Positions 9,038 through 20,039 of a DNA stretch of 64,000 bases are shown here, piece by piece. Source of the stretch: Ischnura elegans (lineage: Eukaryota; Arthropoda; Insecta; Odonata; Coenagrionidae); assembly GCF_921293095.1 (NCBI RefSeq), contig NC_060246.1:11488001-11552000 (forward strand). Reading direction: 5' to 3'. Within the stretch, counting starts at the first letter, position 1; the number at the start of each line of letters is the position of its first letter. The position numbers and the translations under genes are program-made. A model generated the notes under the pieces. It was not told where the DNA came from. It worked only from the letters and a program-made list of their open reading frames with translations, and did not search any database.

Positions 9038-12000
9038 ATGATCGGCCACGTTACCGAATTCAACCCCGCGAAGGAAGAGTTTGGGGCCTATGTTGAAAGA
9101 CTAGAGCAGTTTTTCATTGTGAACGATATCGGGGAGGAAAAAAAAGTGCCACTATTTATTACGCTGATCGGGTCAGACACGTACGCGGTGTTGAAAAGCT
9201 TACTCGACCCGGTCAAACCTGTGAGTAAATCCCTCTCGGTACTAATATCTACGCTCTCAGAACACTTTAGCCCGAAAAGACTGGTGATTGCTGAGCGCGT
9301 AAGGTTCTACAAGAGGAATCAATTGCCAAACGAGCCCCTCTCATCGTACATCGTGGAGCTGAGGAGGTTGGCAGCAACGTGTGAGTTTAAAACTTTTCTG
9401 GATGAGGCGCTTAGAGATAGGCTCATATGTGGATTGTCGTCCGAGTTAGTGCAACGAAGGCTCATTATGGAACCACAGCTGACTTTCGAGAGAGCTTGCT
9501 CCCTAGGGCAAGAGTTGGTGCAGGCGGAAAGCCAGGCAGCGTTGTTGCGCCCTGCAATCACGGGCGCCTCTGCGCCTAATGAGGGCATTTGTAAGCTGGA
9601 CCATGGTCCAAATTCGGGAAGGAGCCGACCACCAAGATCAGGCGGACCACGGACCATACCCCGCTGCTGGCGCTGCGGCCGAGCACACAGCCCTGATACA
9701 TGTACGGTGCGGACTTGGGAATGTCGCCGTTGCGGGAAGAGGGGCCACATCGCCAAACAGTGCAGACCAGGAGGACACGCACAAATTCATGAGGTCGAGG
9801 GCGTCGTCAACCTGGATGGAGAAGCAGTAGCAGCCGCCAGCGTGCACCCCGAGTATGAACGGTGCCATGGTATACATTCGGCTGGTGAAGTGGGTGAGTT
9901 CTTGGGCCCAGAGGTTTGTAAATGCACTCTTGACGTGGAGGGAACTGAAATAATTTTCGAAATCGATAGCGGAGCATCTGTAACAGTCATGGGCGTAAAG
10001 CAATTTGAACGGCTCCTCCGGGGATTAACGCTAAGGAGGTGTGCATTAAGACTGAAGTCAGCTTCGGGATCTGCACTGGGTATCAAGGGTCAGACGATTG
10101 TTTCCGTCAAACGTATCTCTGATAATAAGGGGACTGAAAACCGGGTCCAGTTAACGTTAATAGTTATTGATTCAGACCTAAGATTCCCACTTTTAGGCAG
10201 GGCATGGCTAGATGTATTAAAGCCAAATTGGAGAAACCTCTTGTCAATCAATCAATTGGATGCGTCGGCTTCCAAACTGGCAGTCTGCTACCCAGATGTA
10301 TTTGATGGCAACAGGCAGGCAAAGATTAACTATTTTAAGGCACACATAGTTTTGAAGCCCAATGCGACCCCAATTTTTCGAAAAGCGTATGATGTGCCTT
10401 TTAAAATTAGGGATCGGGTAAAGCAGGAATTAGATAAGCTGGTAGAATGTGGGATCTTTGAGCCTGTAAGACATTCTGAATGGGCAAGCCCCCTAGTTGT
10501 TGTCCCAAAGAAAAATGGGGAACTCAGACTGTGCATCGATTACAAGAGTACCGTTAACACTGTGATCGAAAGGGATCAGTACCCACTCCCACGATTGGAT
10601 GACATACTAAGTGGGCTCTCAGGGGGGAGAGTGTTTGTAACTCTTGACCTCAGCAGGGCATTTATGCAGCTCCTACTATCGGAAGAGTGTAAGGGGGCAT
10701 TGGTGGTGAACACTATATTTGGTCTGTATAGGGTTCATAGATTACCATATGGGGTTTCAAGTGCTCCAGGCATATTCCAGTCAGTCATGGACTCAGTGTT
10801 ACAGGGCCTGGAAGGGGTACAGTGCTATATCGATGATGTGGTGATAGCTGGGAAAAATTGGCAGGACTGTTATGATAAGACTGAGGCAGTGTTGTCTCGC
10901 CTGTCTAAGTACGGGATCCGGGTAAATGGAGAGAAATGTAACTTTTTCAAGTCCAGTATAGACTACCTGGGGCACACTATTGATGCGTCGGGTATCAGGC
11001 CAACAGAGGGGAAGCTGAAGGCAATAATGAGTTGTCCTGCCCCTGAAAATGTTCACCAGCTCAAATCATACTTGGGGATGTTTAACTTCTATGGGAAATT
11101 TATCCCCATGGCATCCACCGTTTTGAGGCCTTTACACCGGTTGACCGAAAAGGGGGTTCCATTTACTTGGACGGCTCTTGAAGAAGCAGCCTTCTGTAAA
11201 AGCAAGGAGTTGTTTGGGCAGAATAACATCCTCACCCATTACCAGTCAGATGTTCCCCTAATTCTGGTTACGGATGCCTCACCCTATGGGGTGGGCGCAG
11301 TGTTATGCCATGAGATAAACGGGTCAGAGAGACCAATTATGTGTGCCTCTGCCACCTTAAGCCAGGCAGAAAGAAACTATGCCCAAGTCGAGAGGGAAGC
11401 ACTTGCCATTGTGTTCGGGGTCCGAAAATTCCATAAATATTTGTATGGGCAAAAATTTTCAATAATAACAGACGCACAGGTTCTAAAAAGAATCCTGGGA
11501 CCAAAGGTTGGGATCCCAACTTTGGCGGCCTCAAGGCTGCAAAGATGGGCCATCATTCTTGCTGCCTATGACTACGATGTCCTGTATAGGAAGACTGTCA
11601 GTAATGCAGATATGTTATCTAGATTACCCCTCCCTACGGAGACCACAGGAGATATCGAATGCGTATTCCAGATCGAATCACCCTTGAGCTGTCTAGGCAT
11701 TCAAGAATCTTCCCAACAGGATGCAGTATTGCAAAAAGTGATGAGGTTTACTCACTCAGGGTGGCCACAGCAATGTGAAGATAGTCTAAGGCCATATTTT
11801 GTGCGACGTTCAGAACTGAGTATTACAGAGGGATGCGTGTGTTGGGGGAACAGAGTGGTAATTCCATTAGCATTGAGAGGGCAAGTCCTCAGGCTACTCC
11901 ATGATCAGCACATTGGGATTGCTAGGATGAAACTACAGGCAAGGTCACAAGTATGGTGGCCAGGCATTGACAAGGATGTCGAGGAGATAGCAACAAATTG

Positions 12001-13075
12001 TGAGACTTGTCAAGCAACGCAGGCAAATATCTCCAAAGGAAAATATTTAGTGTCGTGGCCAAAGACAAACTCCCCTTGGGAACGCATCCATTTGGATTTT
12101 TGTCACTTTCAAGGGCATGAAATTTTAGTTCTAGTCGACAGCTTTTCCCGATGGATTGAAACTTGGGTTATGAGTCGCACGAATGCCCAGAATACCATAT
12201 TGAAATTAAGAGGGTTCATGGCAGTGTTTGGTATTCCCCAAGAGATAGTTACCGATAATGGTCCTCCTTTCCAGTCAAGGGAATTCCTAGAATTCTGTGA
12301 AAAAAATGGCATAAAGGTAACCAAAAGCCCCCCGTACCACCCTGCCTCGAATGGGCTGGCAGAACGTAGTGTGCGAACACTGAAGGAAAGTTTGGGGAAA
12401 CAAGTAGTAGAGACCCTAATGAGCCATATTTCCACTGTCCCGCAAGCCTTAACACAGACTGATATAGAGGGTATGCTTCTGAGCTTCATAGGCACTTATC
12501 GAAATACCCCAAATTCTGTTTCCGGGTTTACACCAGCCTCCCTGGTACTCAAGCATCACCCAAGGTCGTTTTTGTCCATGTTGAACCCCAAATTTGAGGG
12601 AAACCCACCAACTGTGTCAAAAGTTGGACGTCCTGCATCAAGGGAAATGCCATGCATCCCGCAATATTCTATGTTTGAAGAAGTGTGGATACAAAATCCA
12701 AAACCTGGTCCAATACGCTACGTGAAAGGTCGAATAATAGGGTGCTTGAGTGCTTCTACATACCGGGCCCAACTCCCCAGTGGGGAAAGGACTGTGCATG
12801 TTGACCAGATGAGGAAGTGCACAGGGCAAAAGAAAACAAACCACACCGCACAAGGTCCTTCACCAGCAGTGAAGGACCCCGTGCCCTTTTGGTGCCCAAC
12901 CCCCTGTCCTGAACCAGATACCACACCCACTCCAAATTTGAGCAGGTCAGGAGCACTACCAGACGAACAACCGAACCGGGCAGATGAGACTTCCCTATTG
13001 CAAGCCCAGCAGCCAACCCTGGGGTACAGGAGGAGTGGGAGACAACGAAAGCCACTGGAGCGACTGAATTTGTGA
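9038..13075 (+). CDS. gag-pol: Gypsy gag-pol polyprotein
   Basis: 1345 codons without a stop. I start at the ATG at 9038 because it is the first after the primer-binding site; the frame is open further upstream into the LTR. Gag occupies about residues 1-205, followed by two zinc knuckles (CWRCGRAHSPDTC and CRRCGKRGHIAKQC, residues 210-241). The protease has FEIDSGASV (about 307-315). The RT carries LRLCIDYK, FVTLDLSRAF, LPYGVSSAPG and the catalytic YIDDVVIAG (about 597-605). RNase H has VTDASPYGVGA (about 744-754). Integrase has an HHCC finger (H955, H958, C988, C991) and D1020, D1073, E1109 with 35 residues between the last two. It is unusual in that a later RNase H motif normally read as TDH is TDA here. 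All enzymes look intact, so the copy may be mobile. Gag and pol share one frame, so no frameshift is needed. Confidence 0.95.
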   Translation: MIGHVTEFNPAKEEFGAYVERLEQFFIVNDIGEEKKVPLFITLIGSDTYAVLKSLLDPVKPVSKSLSVLISTLSEHFSPKRLVIAERVRFYKRNQLPNEPLSSYIVELRRLAATCEFKTFLDEALRDRLICGLSSELVQRRLIMEPQLTFERACSLGQELVQAESQAALLRPAITGASAPNEGICKLDHGPNSGRSRPPRSGGPRTIPRCWRCGRAHSPDTCTVRTWECRRCGKRGHIAKQCRPGGHAQIHEVEGVVNLDGEAVAAASVHPEYERCHGIHSAGEVGEFLGPEVCKCTLDVEGTEIIFEIDSGASVTVMGVKQFERLLRGLTLRRCALRLKSASGSALGIKGQTIVSVKRISDNKGTENRVQLTLIVIDSDLRFPLLGRAWLDVLKPNWRNLLSINQLDASASKLAVCYPDVFDGNRQAKINYFKAHIVLKPNATPIFRKAYDVPFKIRDRVKQELDKLVECGIFEPVRHSEWASPLVVVPKKNGELRLCIDYKSTVNTVIERDQYPLPRLDDILSGLSGGRVFVTLDLSRAFMQLLLSEECKGALVVNTIFGLYRVHRLPYGVSSAPGIFQSVMDSVLQGLEGVQCYIDDVVIAGKNWQDCYDKTEAVLSRLSKYGIRVNGEKCNFFKSSIDYLGHTIDASGIRPTEGKLKAIMSCPAPENVHQLKSYLGMFNFYGKFIPMASTVLRPLHRLTEKGVPFTWTALEEAAFCKSKELFGQNNILTHYQSDVPLILVTDASPYGVGAVLCHEINGSERPIMCASATLSQAERNYAQVEREALAIVFGVRKFHKYLYGQKFSIITDAQVLKRILGPKVGIPTLAASRLQRWAIILAAYDYDVLYRKTVSNADMLSRLPLPTETTGDIECVFQIESPLSCLGIQESSQQDAVLQKVMRFTHSGWPQQCEDSLRPYFVRRSELSITEGCVCWGNRVVIPLALRGQVLRLLHDQHIGIARMKLQARSQVWWPGIDKDVEEIATNCETCQATQANISKGKYLVSWPKTNSPWERIHLDFCHFQGHEILVLVDSFSRWIETWVMSRTNAQNTILKLRGFMAVFGIPQEIVTDNGPPFQSREFLEFCEKNGIKVTKSPPYHPASNGLAERSVRTLKESLGKQVVETLMSHISTVPQALTQTDIEGMLLSFIGTYRNTPNSVSGFTPASLVLKHHPRSFLSMLNPKFEGNPPTVSKVGRPASREMPCIPQYSMFEEVWIQNPKPGPIRYVKGRIIGCLSASTYRAQLPSGERTVHVDQMRKCTGQKKTNHTAQGPSPAVKDPVPFWCPTPCPEPDTTPTPNLSRSGALPDEQPNRADETSLLQAQQPTLGYRRSGRQRKPLERLNL

Positions 13076-13440
13076 AGTTCAATAGTGCTCCAGAAAAAAA
13101 AAAAAAAGAAAAGTGAAATGTGCTTCCTCCTATTCTTCCCCTCCTGTCTCCTGCCAGTTCTCACCTTTCTTTCCCCTTTCATTTGCTTTTTTCCTTTCTG
13201 TCCTTTTAATCTATGCTGACATTTTTAATCCTACTATTTCAGTGACATATTGGACTATTAAGCAGTTTTTTTTTATTATTTGTGGAAAAAAAAAATGTGT
13301 ACTTATGGGTTCTCCATTCTGCTCTCTCATGTCACTAATAGGACCCATGGGCTACTTTGGAGACATTTGATCCCATGGACTTCAAGGGAGGATGACCAGC
13401 CAAACCCGAAAAAAAAAAAAGTTTTTCTTTTGTGTGTGTT
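13076..13440 (+). other. Gypsy 3' untranslated region, no env gene
   Basis: Between the pol stop and the polypurine tract lies about 365 bp with A-runs (13093-13107, 13285-13296, 13410-13421) and pyrimidine tracts, but no envelope-like ORF. Confidence 0.6.
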
Positions 13441-13449
13441 GGGGAGGAG
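13441..13449 (+). promoter_or_regulatory. Polypurine tract
   Basis: GGGGAGGAG abuts the 3' LTR and would prime plus-strand DNA synthesis. Confidence 0.8.
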
Positions 13450-13699
13450 TGATGTAAGGGAACTATTTTGAAGGCCCGCCATGATCCACCAATATCGATT
13501 ATATCGAACCGGTGGATCGGCGACCTTGAGGGGATGGGGGTACCCGGGGGGTGAGAGTCGAGCACATGGTGAAGATGGACGGAAACGGGACTGTGCCGGA
13601 ATATGTTTTTAAATCCGTGAAGGCCGTGTACGCACCTAGCCATCAATAAACGTCTCTGTCCCGTTTGTACTCGTTTTATTGTGCCGCAAAGTCACTACA
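13450..13699 (+). repeat. 3' LTR
   Basis: 250 bp, one difference from the 5' LTR (A at 13603). AATAAA lies at 13645-13650. The second CTTTT target copy follows at 13700-13704. Confidence 0.95.
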
Positions 13700-13704
13700 C
13701 TTTT

Positions 13705-14602
13705 GTAATCATTTTTCTAGGTATACATTTTTTATATATTAGTCTCATTTAATGCAAAAAATTCCTACAGATACTGATTTGTGCTGTGATAGCTTTTTTT
13801 ACTAGAAAGAGTTACTATTATGAGGCTGTTGTAACTTCGAATTACTTAATGGCCAACATACCCTCCTTCTTAGCTAACCCAACTTGCCCATTCTTCTACC
13901 CATACTGACTCATTGTGCAACATATAAGGTCAAACTCTTCCTACATCCCGTATTTGTAACAGACACTGATGCACAGCGATGAAACTGGTCAATATTAACA
14001 CCATTTTTTTGAAATCTTCAAGGTTTTTCGATTCAACATGTAAAAATTTCACCATGTGACACCTCAAACTATCCATTTTAAAGTCTTTTTTATTTACCTT
14101 GAACTTACATGGGTTTTCCGATATTGGAGTTTGAAACTGTAGATGGACCACTTAAGAAAGGAATAATTTTTAATTTTGAGATGAAAATGAATTTTAAATC
14201 TGAACAAATAAAAGATACTCGTAATAAAAATCTCTACATACTTTGAATACCTACCAATAATTATTGTGCATGGTGAAGCTGGATAATAATATTAATCAGG
14301 TGCATTACTAGGAACATGCTTCGGAATATGCTTTGGATGGGGGAGGGATGAGATGGCCTGGTTTGGTAACCCCCCTCAAATTTTCAAAATAGTACATGCC
14401 TAGAAATACATTTTACATCATTTAGACACTAAAGATATAACTTTAAGTAGTAGGTGCTGTTATTCCATGTTACTGGGCAATTATAGTTCTAAATATTTTC
14501 TTTTTAAATTGCTCTGAGTCTAAGTGGTGTAACTACGGTGAGGGGGATGAGGGGATGTTTTTCTTTTTCTGTTTCTTCTGTTTTTCTTTCATATTGTTCT
14601 AG
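13705..14602 (+). other. Remainder of inferred intron before the last host exon
   Basis: AT-rich, no recognised element. It ends in a long polypyrimidine tract (about 14560-14600: CTTTTTCTGTTTCTTCTG...) and CTAG, a strong splice acceptor. Confidence 0.45.
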
Positions 14603-14746
14603 GCACTCTCCAGGTGTGCGCAGAAACCTATCCTTCCCACTGCCGAAGGTACAATTGCTCCTGCCAGAGATGTTGAAGCTGTCTCTCCTCCCGTAGCAGC
14701 CCTATTATTCTCTTTCTGTCATTATCTTTCTATCGACACAATCTGA
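14603..14746 (+). CDS. Probable 3'-terminal coding exon of the unidentified host protein (exon C)
   Basis: After the strong acceptor at 14601-14602 there are 47 open codons and a TGA at 14744-14746. The exon begins in phase 0, which matches the phase-0 end of exon B, so the three exons give a continuous C-terminal stretch of about 106 residues. The residues begin ALSRCAQKPILPTAEGTIAP and end LSIDTI; they are alanine/proline-rich and low in motif content. An internal AAG|GTACAA could be an alternative donor, in which case the tail would differ. AATAAA-type signals occur about 580 bp downstream (near 15323). No family is recognised. Confidence 0.45.
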   Translation, partial: ALSRCAQKPILPTAEGTIAPARDVEAVSPPVAALLFSFCHYLSIDTI

Positions 14747-16070
14747 ATGGAAGTAATAGAACTGGTGGCCTGGATCCTTTGCTGGCATTCTAGTATTCAA
14801 CATGAAAGGCTGCTATTGGTGCAAACCCACTGTCTCCAAATATGTTGGCATCACACAAACCAGTACTTTCATTGGTTGTCTTCTCAATATTATAACCTTC
14901 ATTTGAGAATTTTCGCATACTCTTGTTTGCTATGTGATTTACTGTGAACTTTTAATTATTTTTAAAATATATTTTATATCCAAAGAGATACATATCTTGT
15001 TCTTGGATAGTCTAATGTCAAATTTGTGCCCTAATTGTGGTTTCCATGTGATAGGCATTGAATTTATTGACAAGTATTTCTAGGAGTGATGAGTATTTAC
15101 TCTTAATTCTGGAGAAAATTATTAATCAAAGCATATATTACTTGTAAAATATGTTGTGCTTATATCAACATTAATTTGTGAGTAGGAATATTTTTCAGAT
15201 TAGTAATTTGTTGTTTTGCCAGAGTAGAAAATGATATGAATGCATGATGGACTTGCATTTGCATGTTAATCAATATCAGTCATATTTTCTTTATCAATTC
15301 CATTGGTTGTATGGTATTGCTAATAAAAAAAGATATCCCTATCTTGTCCCTCACTCCATTGAAGGGAGATAGTTTTGTTCTTCTTTTCTGTGCAAAAGAA
15401 GGACCCCTATAACACCAAAGTACAGCTCAAAGAGCTTTGATCTACTGCTCTCAGGCTGACAGGGGGGGTGGGAATGACGTAAGAATTTTTATCTAACTCG
15501 TATTTCATTCATTGATTTGAAAGTACACAATTGACATTGACAAATATCAGTATAGGCTACCACCTTACCACAAATGCACCAACTATCCCAAGCAAATTTC
15601 TGTCTACGCTACAGGGCCACTTTTCACATTCAGTAGAAGGAGAGTGATTGCATAAGAAAGAGTTTCAAAAACTTTCATTGAGCATATCTGAAGGTTCTCC
15701 GTCAGCTGAATGAGCTCACTGCTGCATCTGCACACTCTTGGCTGAGCCATGGGAGAGAGAGAGCGAGGAACCCAGGGAGGAGGAGAGACGTGGACAAATT
15801 CCCTCTTACACGTTTCCAAAGAGGCATAAGTGTGTACCGGTATCATTATGACCCTAATATAAATTTTAAGCTGCAATTGAAGTAAGACAATCTTCATAAG
15901 AATGAATTTATCAAGATATCAAATATTTTAAAAAGCTGCCACACTTTCATGAAAAAAACTTCATTCTCTAAGGCCATAGCAGAACTATTTTTAAATTCTT
16001 TAAATACTAATTTGATGGGGTTTATTCGGAGTTTTCTGGGTGAAAGGATTCACTTGATATCTTAGAAGTT
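14747..16070. other. Host 3' UTR/intergenic DNA, nothing recognised
   Basis: No further supported gene or repeat. A minus-strand open frame at 15604-15897 has no recognisable motif. AATAAA near 15323 is the first plausible polyadenylation signal after exon C. Confidence 0.4.
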
Positions 16071-16078
16071 CATAAGGG

Positions 16079-16377
16079 CAGGGGTGCAGGTAAGGATTAA
16101 GGCTGGGGGGTATAGGCACAACAAATACTTAGAGGTGTTGGGGTATTGCATACCCACCAGGGTAAGCGGGATTTGCCGGGGCCCTCCTCCAGAAAATTTT
16201 TAAGAATAATGGTTCAAAATGGCGAGTTTTACAGTTTTCTGAGGGATATTTGATTAATCCCTACATTATTCTATTAGTAATCCTAATCCAATTACGTAAA
16301 ATAGATTTAACTTAAATATTTATCTGAGCTCTAGGGGGGGGGTTATCCCACAAAACCCCCCCCTCACTGTGCCACTG
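16079..16377 (+). mobile_element. hAT-type MITE, family 1 copy 1, with perfect 8-bp duplication
   Basis: CATAAGGG at 16071-16078 is repeated exactly at 16378-16385. The element begins CAGGGGTGCAGGTAAGGATT and ends ...TCACTGTGCCACTG, imperfect inverted repeats typical of hAT MITEs (CAGNGGCG...). The 299-bp body is shared with 17135-17435 (same strand) and 38567-38892 (opposite strand); a shared landmark is ATGGTTCAAAATGG. Non-coding. Confidence 0.85.
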
Positions 16378-16598
16378 CATAAGGGGGCAGTTTGAACCTT
16401 GATTCCCTTCCTCAGCACTGGCTACAACCAATGGTTTCCACTTTCACCACTGCAACTTTCAAGGAGAGCCTTCGAAACAATCTCCCCACCCCAAAATAGA
16501 TGATTCTATCGTACCCCATTCCAAGACTTTCACATTCACTTCTTGAAGCTATTACTTTTTGCCGGGAAGGGCGGATGAACGGGAGAGGGGATCACAGT

Positions 16599-16760
16599 CA
16601 GCGGCGGATCCAGAGAGGGGATACGGTGTAAATAGGATATAGACCCCAACAGTAGTATATCAATTTTACACTAGATAAATTATAATTTTGTTCGGACCCC
16701 CACTACTGCTGGGAGGTTACCCTCAGGCCCCCTCTTCTAGTCCCTCCTTGTATGGGCGGT
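16599..16760 (+). mobile_element. Fragment of another CAGCGGCGGATCC-type hAT MITE
   Basis: CAGCGGCGGATCCAG at 16599 matches the terminal pattern of the element at 62004-62203, but no clean right end or target duplication is found; a C-rich run at about 16725-16750 may be the decayed right side. Confidence 0.35.
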
Positions 16761-17134
16761 CAGGGGTGGTTCAGGGCCCTCCGCAAGGGCACCCCTTACC
16801 GGTGGACTCGGGCTGGTACTCCCCCGGGAAAAATTTAGGAAATTGCATGCTGGGAAATGGATTTTGATTCTATTCTGGATCTTAAAAATCGGATAAAAGT
16901 TAATAAAATTAGCAATTTCGTAAGAAAAATAAAATGGAGGATGAAATTTTCACTGCTTATAAAATTTAAAAATGCATGATGCTCCTATATTATCTATTTA
17001 GTAAATTTGTTCCTTGAAACCGTACTGACATCTGAAAACCGCTTAAAGTAACCATGTCGAATAGCCCTTCAAAAAAAAAAACACAGAGGTTGCTTTTTAT
17101 CTTCTAACACCTTTTCTTGCCCTGTTGCCAGATG

Positions 17135-17435
17135 CAGGGGAGCAGCCAGGAATTAAGGCTGAGGGGGGGTTTAGGTGCAACTAATACTGGGGTGTGTTGG
17201 GGTATGGAATACCCTCCAGGATAAGCAGTAGGTGCGAGATTAGTAAATTGTGGATTTTTAAGATAAATGGTTCAAAATGGTGTGTTTTATGACTTTGTGA
17301 GGGGTACTTCATTAATCCCTACGCTATTTTATATGTAATATCAATCCAATTAAGTAAAATGGATTAAACTTAAAAATTTCTCTCAGCTCTGAGGGGGGTT
17401 TTATCCCCCAAAACGCCCCCCTTGCTGAGCCACTG
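17135..17435 (+). mobile_element. hAT-type MITE, family 1 copy 2
   Basis: Begins CAGGGGAGCAGCCAGGAATT and ends GAGCCACTG, co-linear with copy 1 about 1 kb upstream. The flanking 8-mers GCCAGATG and GCTGGATC agree at 5 of 8 positions, consistent with an older insertion whose duplication has decayed. Confidence 0.75.
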
Positions 17436-17443
17436 GCTGGATC

Positions 17444-19716
17444 AACTAGTATTGTATACTTTGTAAATATTTTACACATTGCATATATTGTGTATAGTGG
17501 ATATATATTCTAGTTCATGTATTATCTTATAAGGTGTTGGTAACAACTACCCTTGAACCATATTTCGCCAGATGTATATTTAACGTGAATAATAATTGAA
17601 AAAAAAAAAAGGTCGTATCTCATGTTTCATTTGTTTACTTCAAGGATTTCCAAATCCTCTGATTAAGTTATTGGAAAGTTATAAATACTTGTAAATCAAA
17701 GCAAATACATACTTGGAAATAAATTCATCCTCATCAATAATGAAACCATATTTTATAAGGATGAGTCGGTTCTTAAATTATTTCAGTGATTGATATTGAT
17801 CCAGTTCTCCCCATTGGTTCTTGGTTCTCGATACTTGGTTCCAAGGATGAACTCTTATTATCTGAATTAATGACAAATTTAAATGGACAACTGATTTTGA
17901 AAGGCTGCGGGAAATATGCTGGGAACACAGTTTACAAACTACACAGGTGGTTAGCGTAGCATAAGGATCATTGGTGTAACTCTCCCAACTTCTGATGCAT
18001 CATCCATTAATTTGTTGTAATTTGTGATTCAGTTCAAAATATATTCTGCATTCTGCCAAGTAGCTGAAATTCTTAAGGCCCCTATGCACGGTGAATGAAC
18101 ATGCTGAATGATCATGCTAATGAAATAATTCGTCGTGCATAACCGAAGAAATATCGATAGAACCGTCATGTGCATGATCATACAGTGAAATTAGAACATG
18201 TTATTTTTTGCTCACATGATCAACATGAACAACGTCACAAAATAGCAAGATCTGACAGTTTGTCCTTCATAGTGCCTCATTCGTGGCCTCATTTGTTGAA
18301 AGACGAGGGAGCACACTCCTTCCCCTCCACCCTTCCTTTACACGCTTCTCCTGCCCACTCTCTTGCCGAGCGGTTGCACAGTGGGCGGATATATAAAAAG
18401 GCTGGCCATATTGTGTATTGCATATTGTGTATTTTAAAGATGCAAAGAAACTTATCTTATATGATTTCTTCCACAAATTGTGTAGTCTGGCGAGGAAAAT
18501 AAAAAAATAAAAGGCTAAGTAATGCGGGGAGCATATTAGCTAGGGGCGGTTGTGTCATTTTCACCTAGGTATTCAGAAGTTTTTCAATCCCAAAATTTTT
18601 TAGAATGCAAAACCCATGAAATACATATGGACCCACATTGTGAGGTCAACAATATTCTAACTCCTACTGTTTAGTGTTATTGTATATAAATTGAAAACCA
18701 GGAGTAAAAATATAATAATAAATTTTTCATCAGTAAATGAGACAAACATAATCTTACAATATTGATACTCTCAGCGGAAGCCGTCAACATGGATGGCAGG
18801 TTAGAAACACTGACTGGGCACATAATAACGGCATCGAAGAAAAGCCTACTAAAAAAAGGGATTCAAAAAGCGTAGTACTTCAAATTTTTATTAATTCAAG
18901 CTAATCCTACATATACTTACAAAAAAAATATGCACAAAGTTATTAGAGAAATTATTGCCATATTTTAGCATGTAGAGACAGTTGAATCATGCATTTTACA
19001 AAAAATCCCCGATACCAGCGAAAAGGAGGCACAAAAATGTATTTTACAAAGAATATGCTTAAATGGGAATATAAGTTAACATTTAATTTTATAGAATATA
19101 CCATTACACAACACAACATTATCAAGAGCAGTGAAAATGAATAAATACAGTAAATAAATTTTAAATTACTTTAATTCCTTAAAAGAACACAGTAATACTT
19201 ATTTACCATATCATAGTAATAAGGGAATATAAAAAAACAATACCAAACATTGGTGGATAAAATCAGCTAAGATAAAAAAAAAGTGAATTAAAAATATATC
19301 AGTAACGTCACCATGAAGCATATTACAACCAAAAGAATAAAAATAACAAAAAATGAAAACATTATAAACAGAACCAAATTACACAAGCCAAAAATTAGAT
19401 AACATTCTATCACTTCAAACCTCCTAAATACAAAGAACAAATACAGAATTAGAAATTGTACTAGGATACCATACTGCTTTAGCCAGAGGAAAGTCCAACG
19501 CTGTAATTCAAGCAGGAGATAAAATAAATGATTCATTAAAATCAACAATTGATTGGTATAGACTTTCCTCTGTTTATCCCCCTCCCCACGTAGAGGGAGC
19601 AGTTTGGATTTTGAGGGGGAGGGAGGGTGGGGAGGGATTTTTAGTGAAAGGAAAGGACAGTTAGTGTCAGTATTGCTACTAACACTACCATTAGTACCAC
19701 TACTACTACAAGCACA
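17444..19716. other. AT-rich DNA without a supported gene
   Basis: No recognised repeat or protein. A TATA-like TATATAAAAAGGC at about 18390 follows a GC-richer patch and resembles a core promoter, but no transcript can be tied to it. Confidence 0.35.
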
Positions 19717-19797
19717 CACTCATTCATAAAATCACATTACGTTCACTCATTCATAAAATCACATTCCATTCACTCATTCATCAAGTCACATTCATCC
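19717..19797 (+). repeat. Three-copy 27-bp tandem repeat
   Basis: Units start CACTCATTCATAAAATCACA at 19717 and 19744; the third, at 19771, is diverged. Confidence 0.7.
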
Positions 19798-20039
19798 ATT
19801 CATACAGCCCTGCCTACCTAAATACTACTTTATACGCCTGAATTAATTAAACGCCTAAATACGGAATCGTGGCCACGATAAACGAAACCTGCCTAATCTG
19901 AGTTATTTCTACTCGGCGGTTGGACGCAATATAAAATCCCTACTCTCCTGCTGCAAATCCTAACTATACCTGGAAAAAAACATGCATTAATAAAAAATAT
20001 ACAAACACCCTTTACAATAATTGCAACAAAAAATGAAAA

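Larger units (their letters stand above)
8721..13699 (+). mobile_element. Complete Ty3/Gypsy LTR retrotransposon (tRNA-Ser primed, Mag-like)
   Basis: The element has two 250-bp LTRs bounded by TG...CA, a 5-bp target duplication (CTTTT), a primer-binding site, one uninterrupted gag-pol frame, and a polypurine tract directly before the 3' LTR. The LTRs differ at one position (G at 8874, A at 13603), which points to a very recent insertion. The domain order protease-RT-RNase H-integrase defines Ty3/Gypsy; the serine-tRNA primer and single ORF suggest the Mag group, but that placement is an inference. No envelope ORF is present after pol. It sits in the inferred intron after host exon B, in the sense orientation. 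Confidence 0.95.

Noticed and set aside
9319-13182. Many antisense and out-of-frame ORFs of 65-154 codons across the Gypsy element
   Set aside because: They are shadows of the gag-pol frame or lie in the LTR and UTR, with no independent motifs.
13335-13646. Minus-strand ORF of 103 codons over the 3' LTR (and its partner at 8696-8917)
   Set aside because: It is the antisense of the LTR, duplicated because the LTR is duplicated; no protein family is suggested.
15604-15897. 97-codon minus-strand ORF
   Set aside because: No recognised motif; length is compatible with chance, although an acceptor-like CTCTCTCTCCCATGGCTCAG occurs inside it.
18389-18402. TATATAAAAAGGC as a core promoter
   Set aside because: No transcript, initiator or downstream gene can be linked to it; AT-rich DNA yields such boxes by chance.
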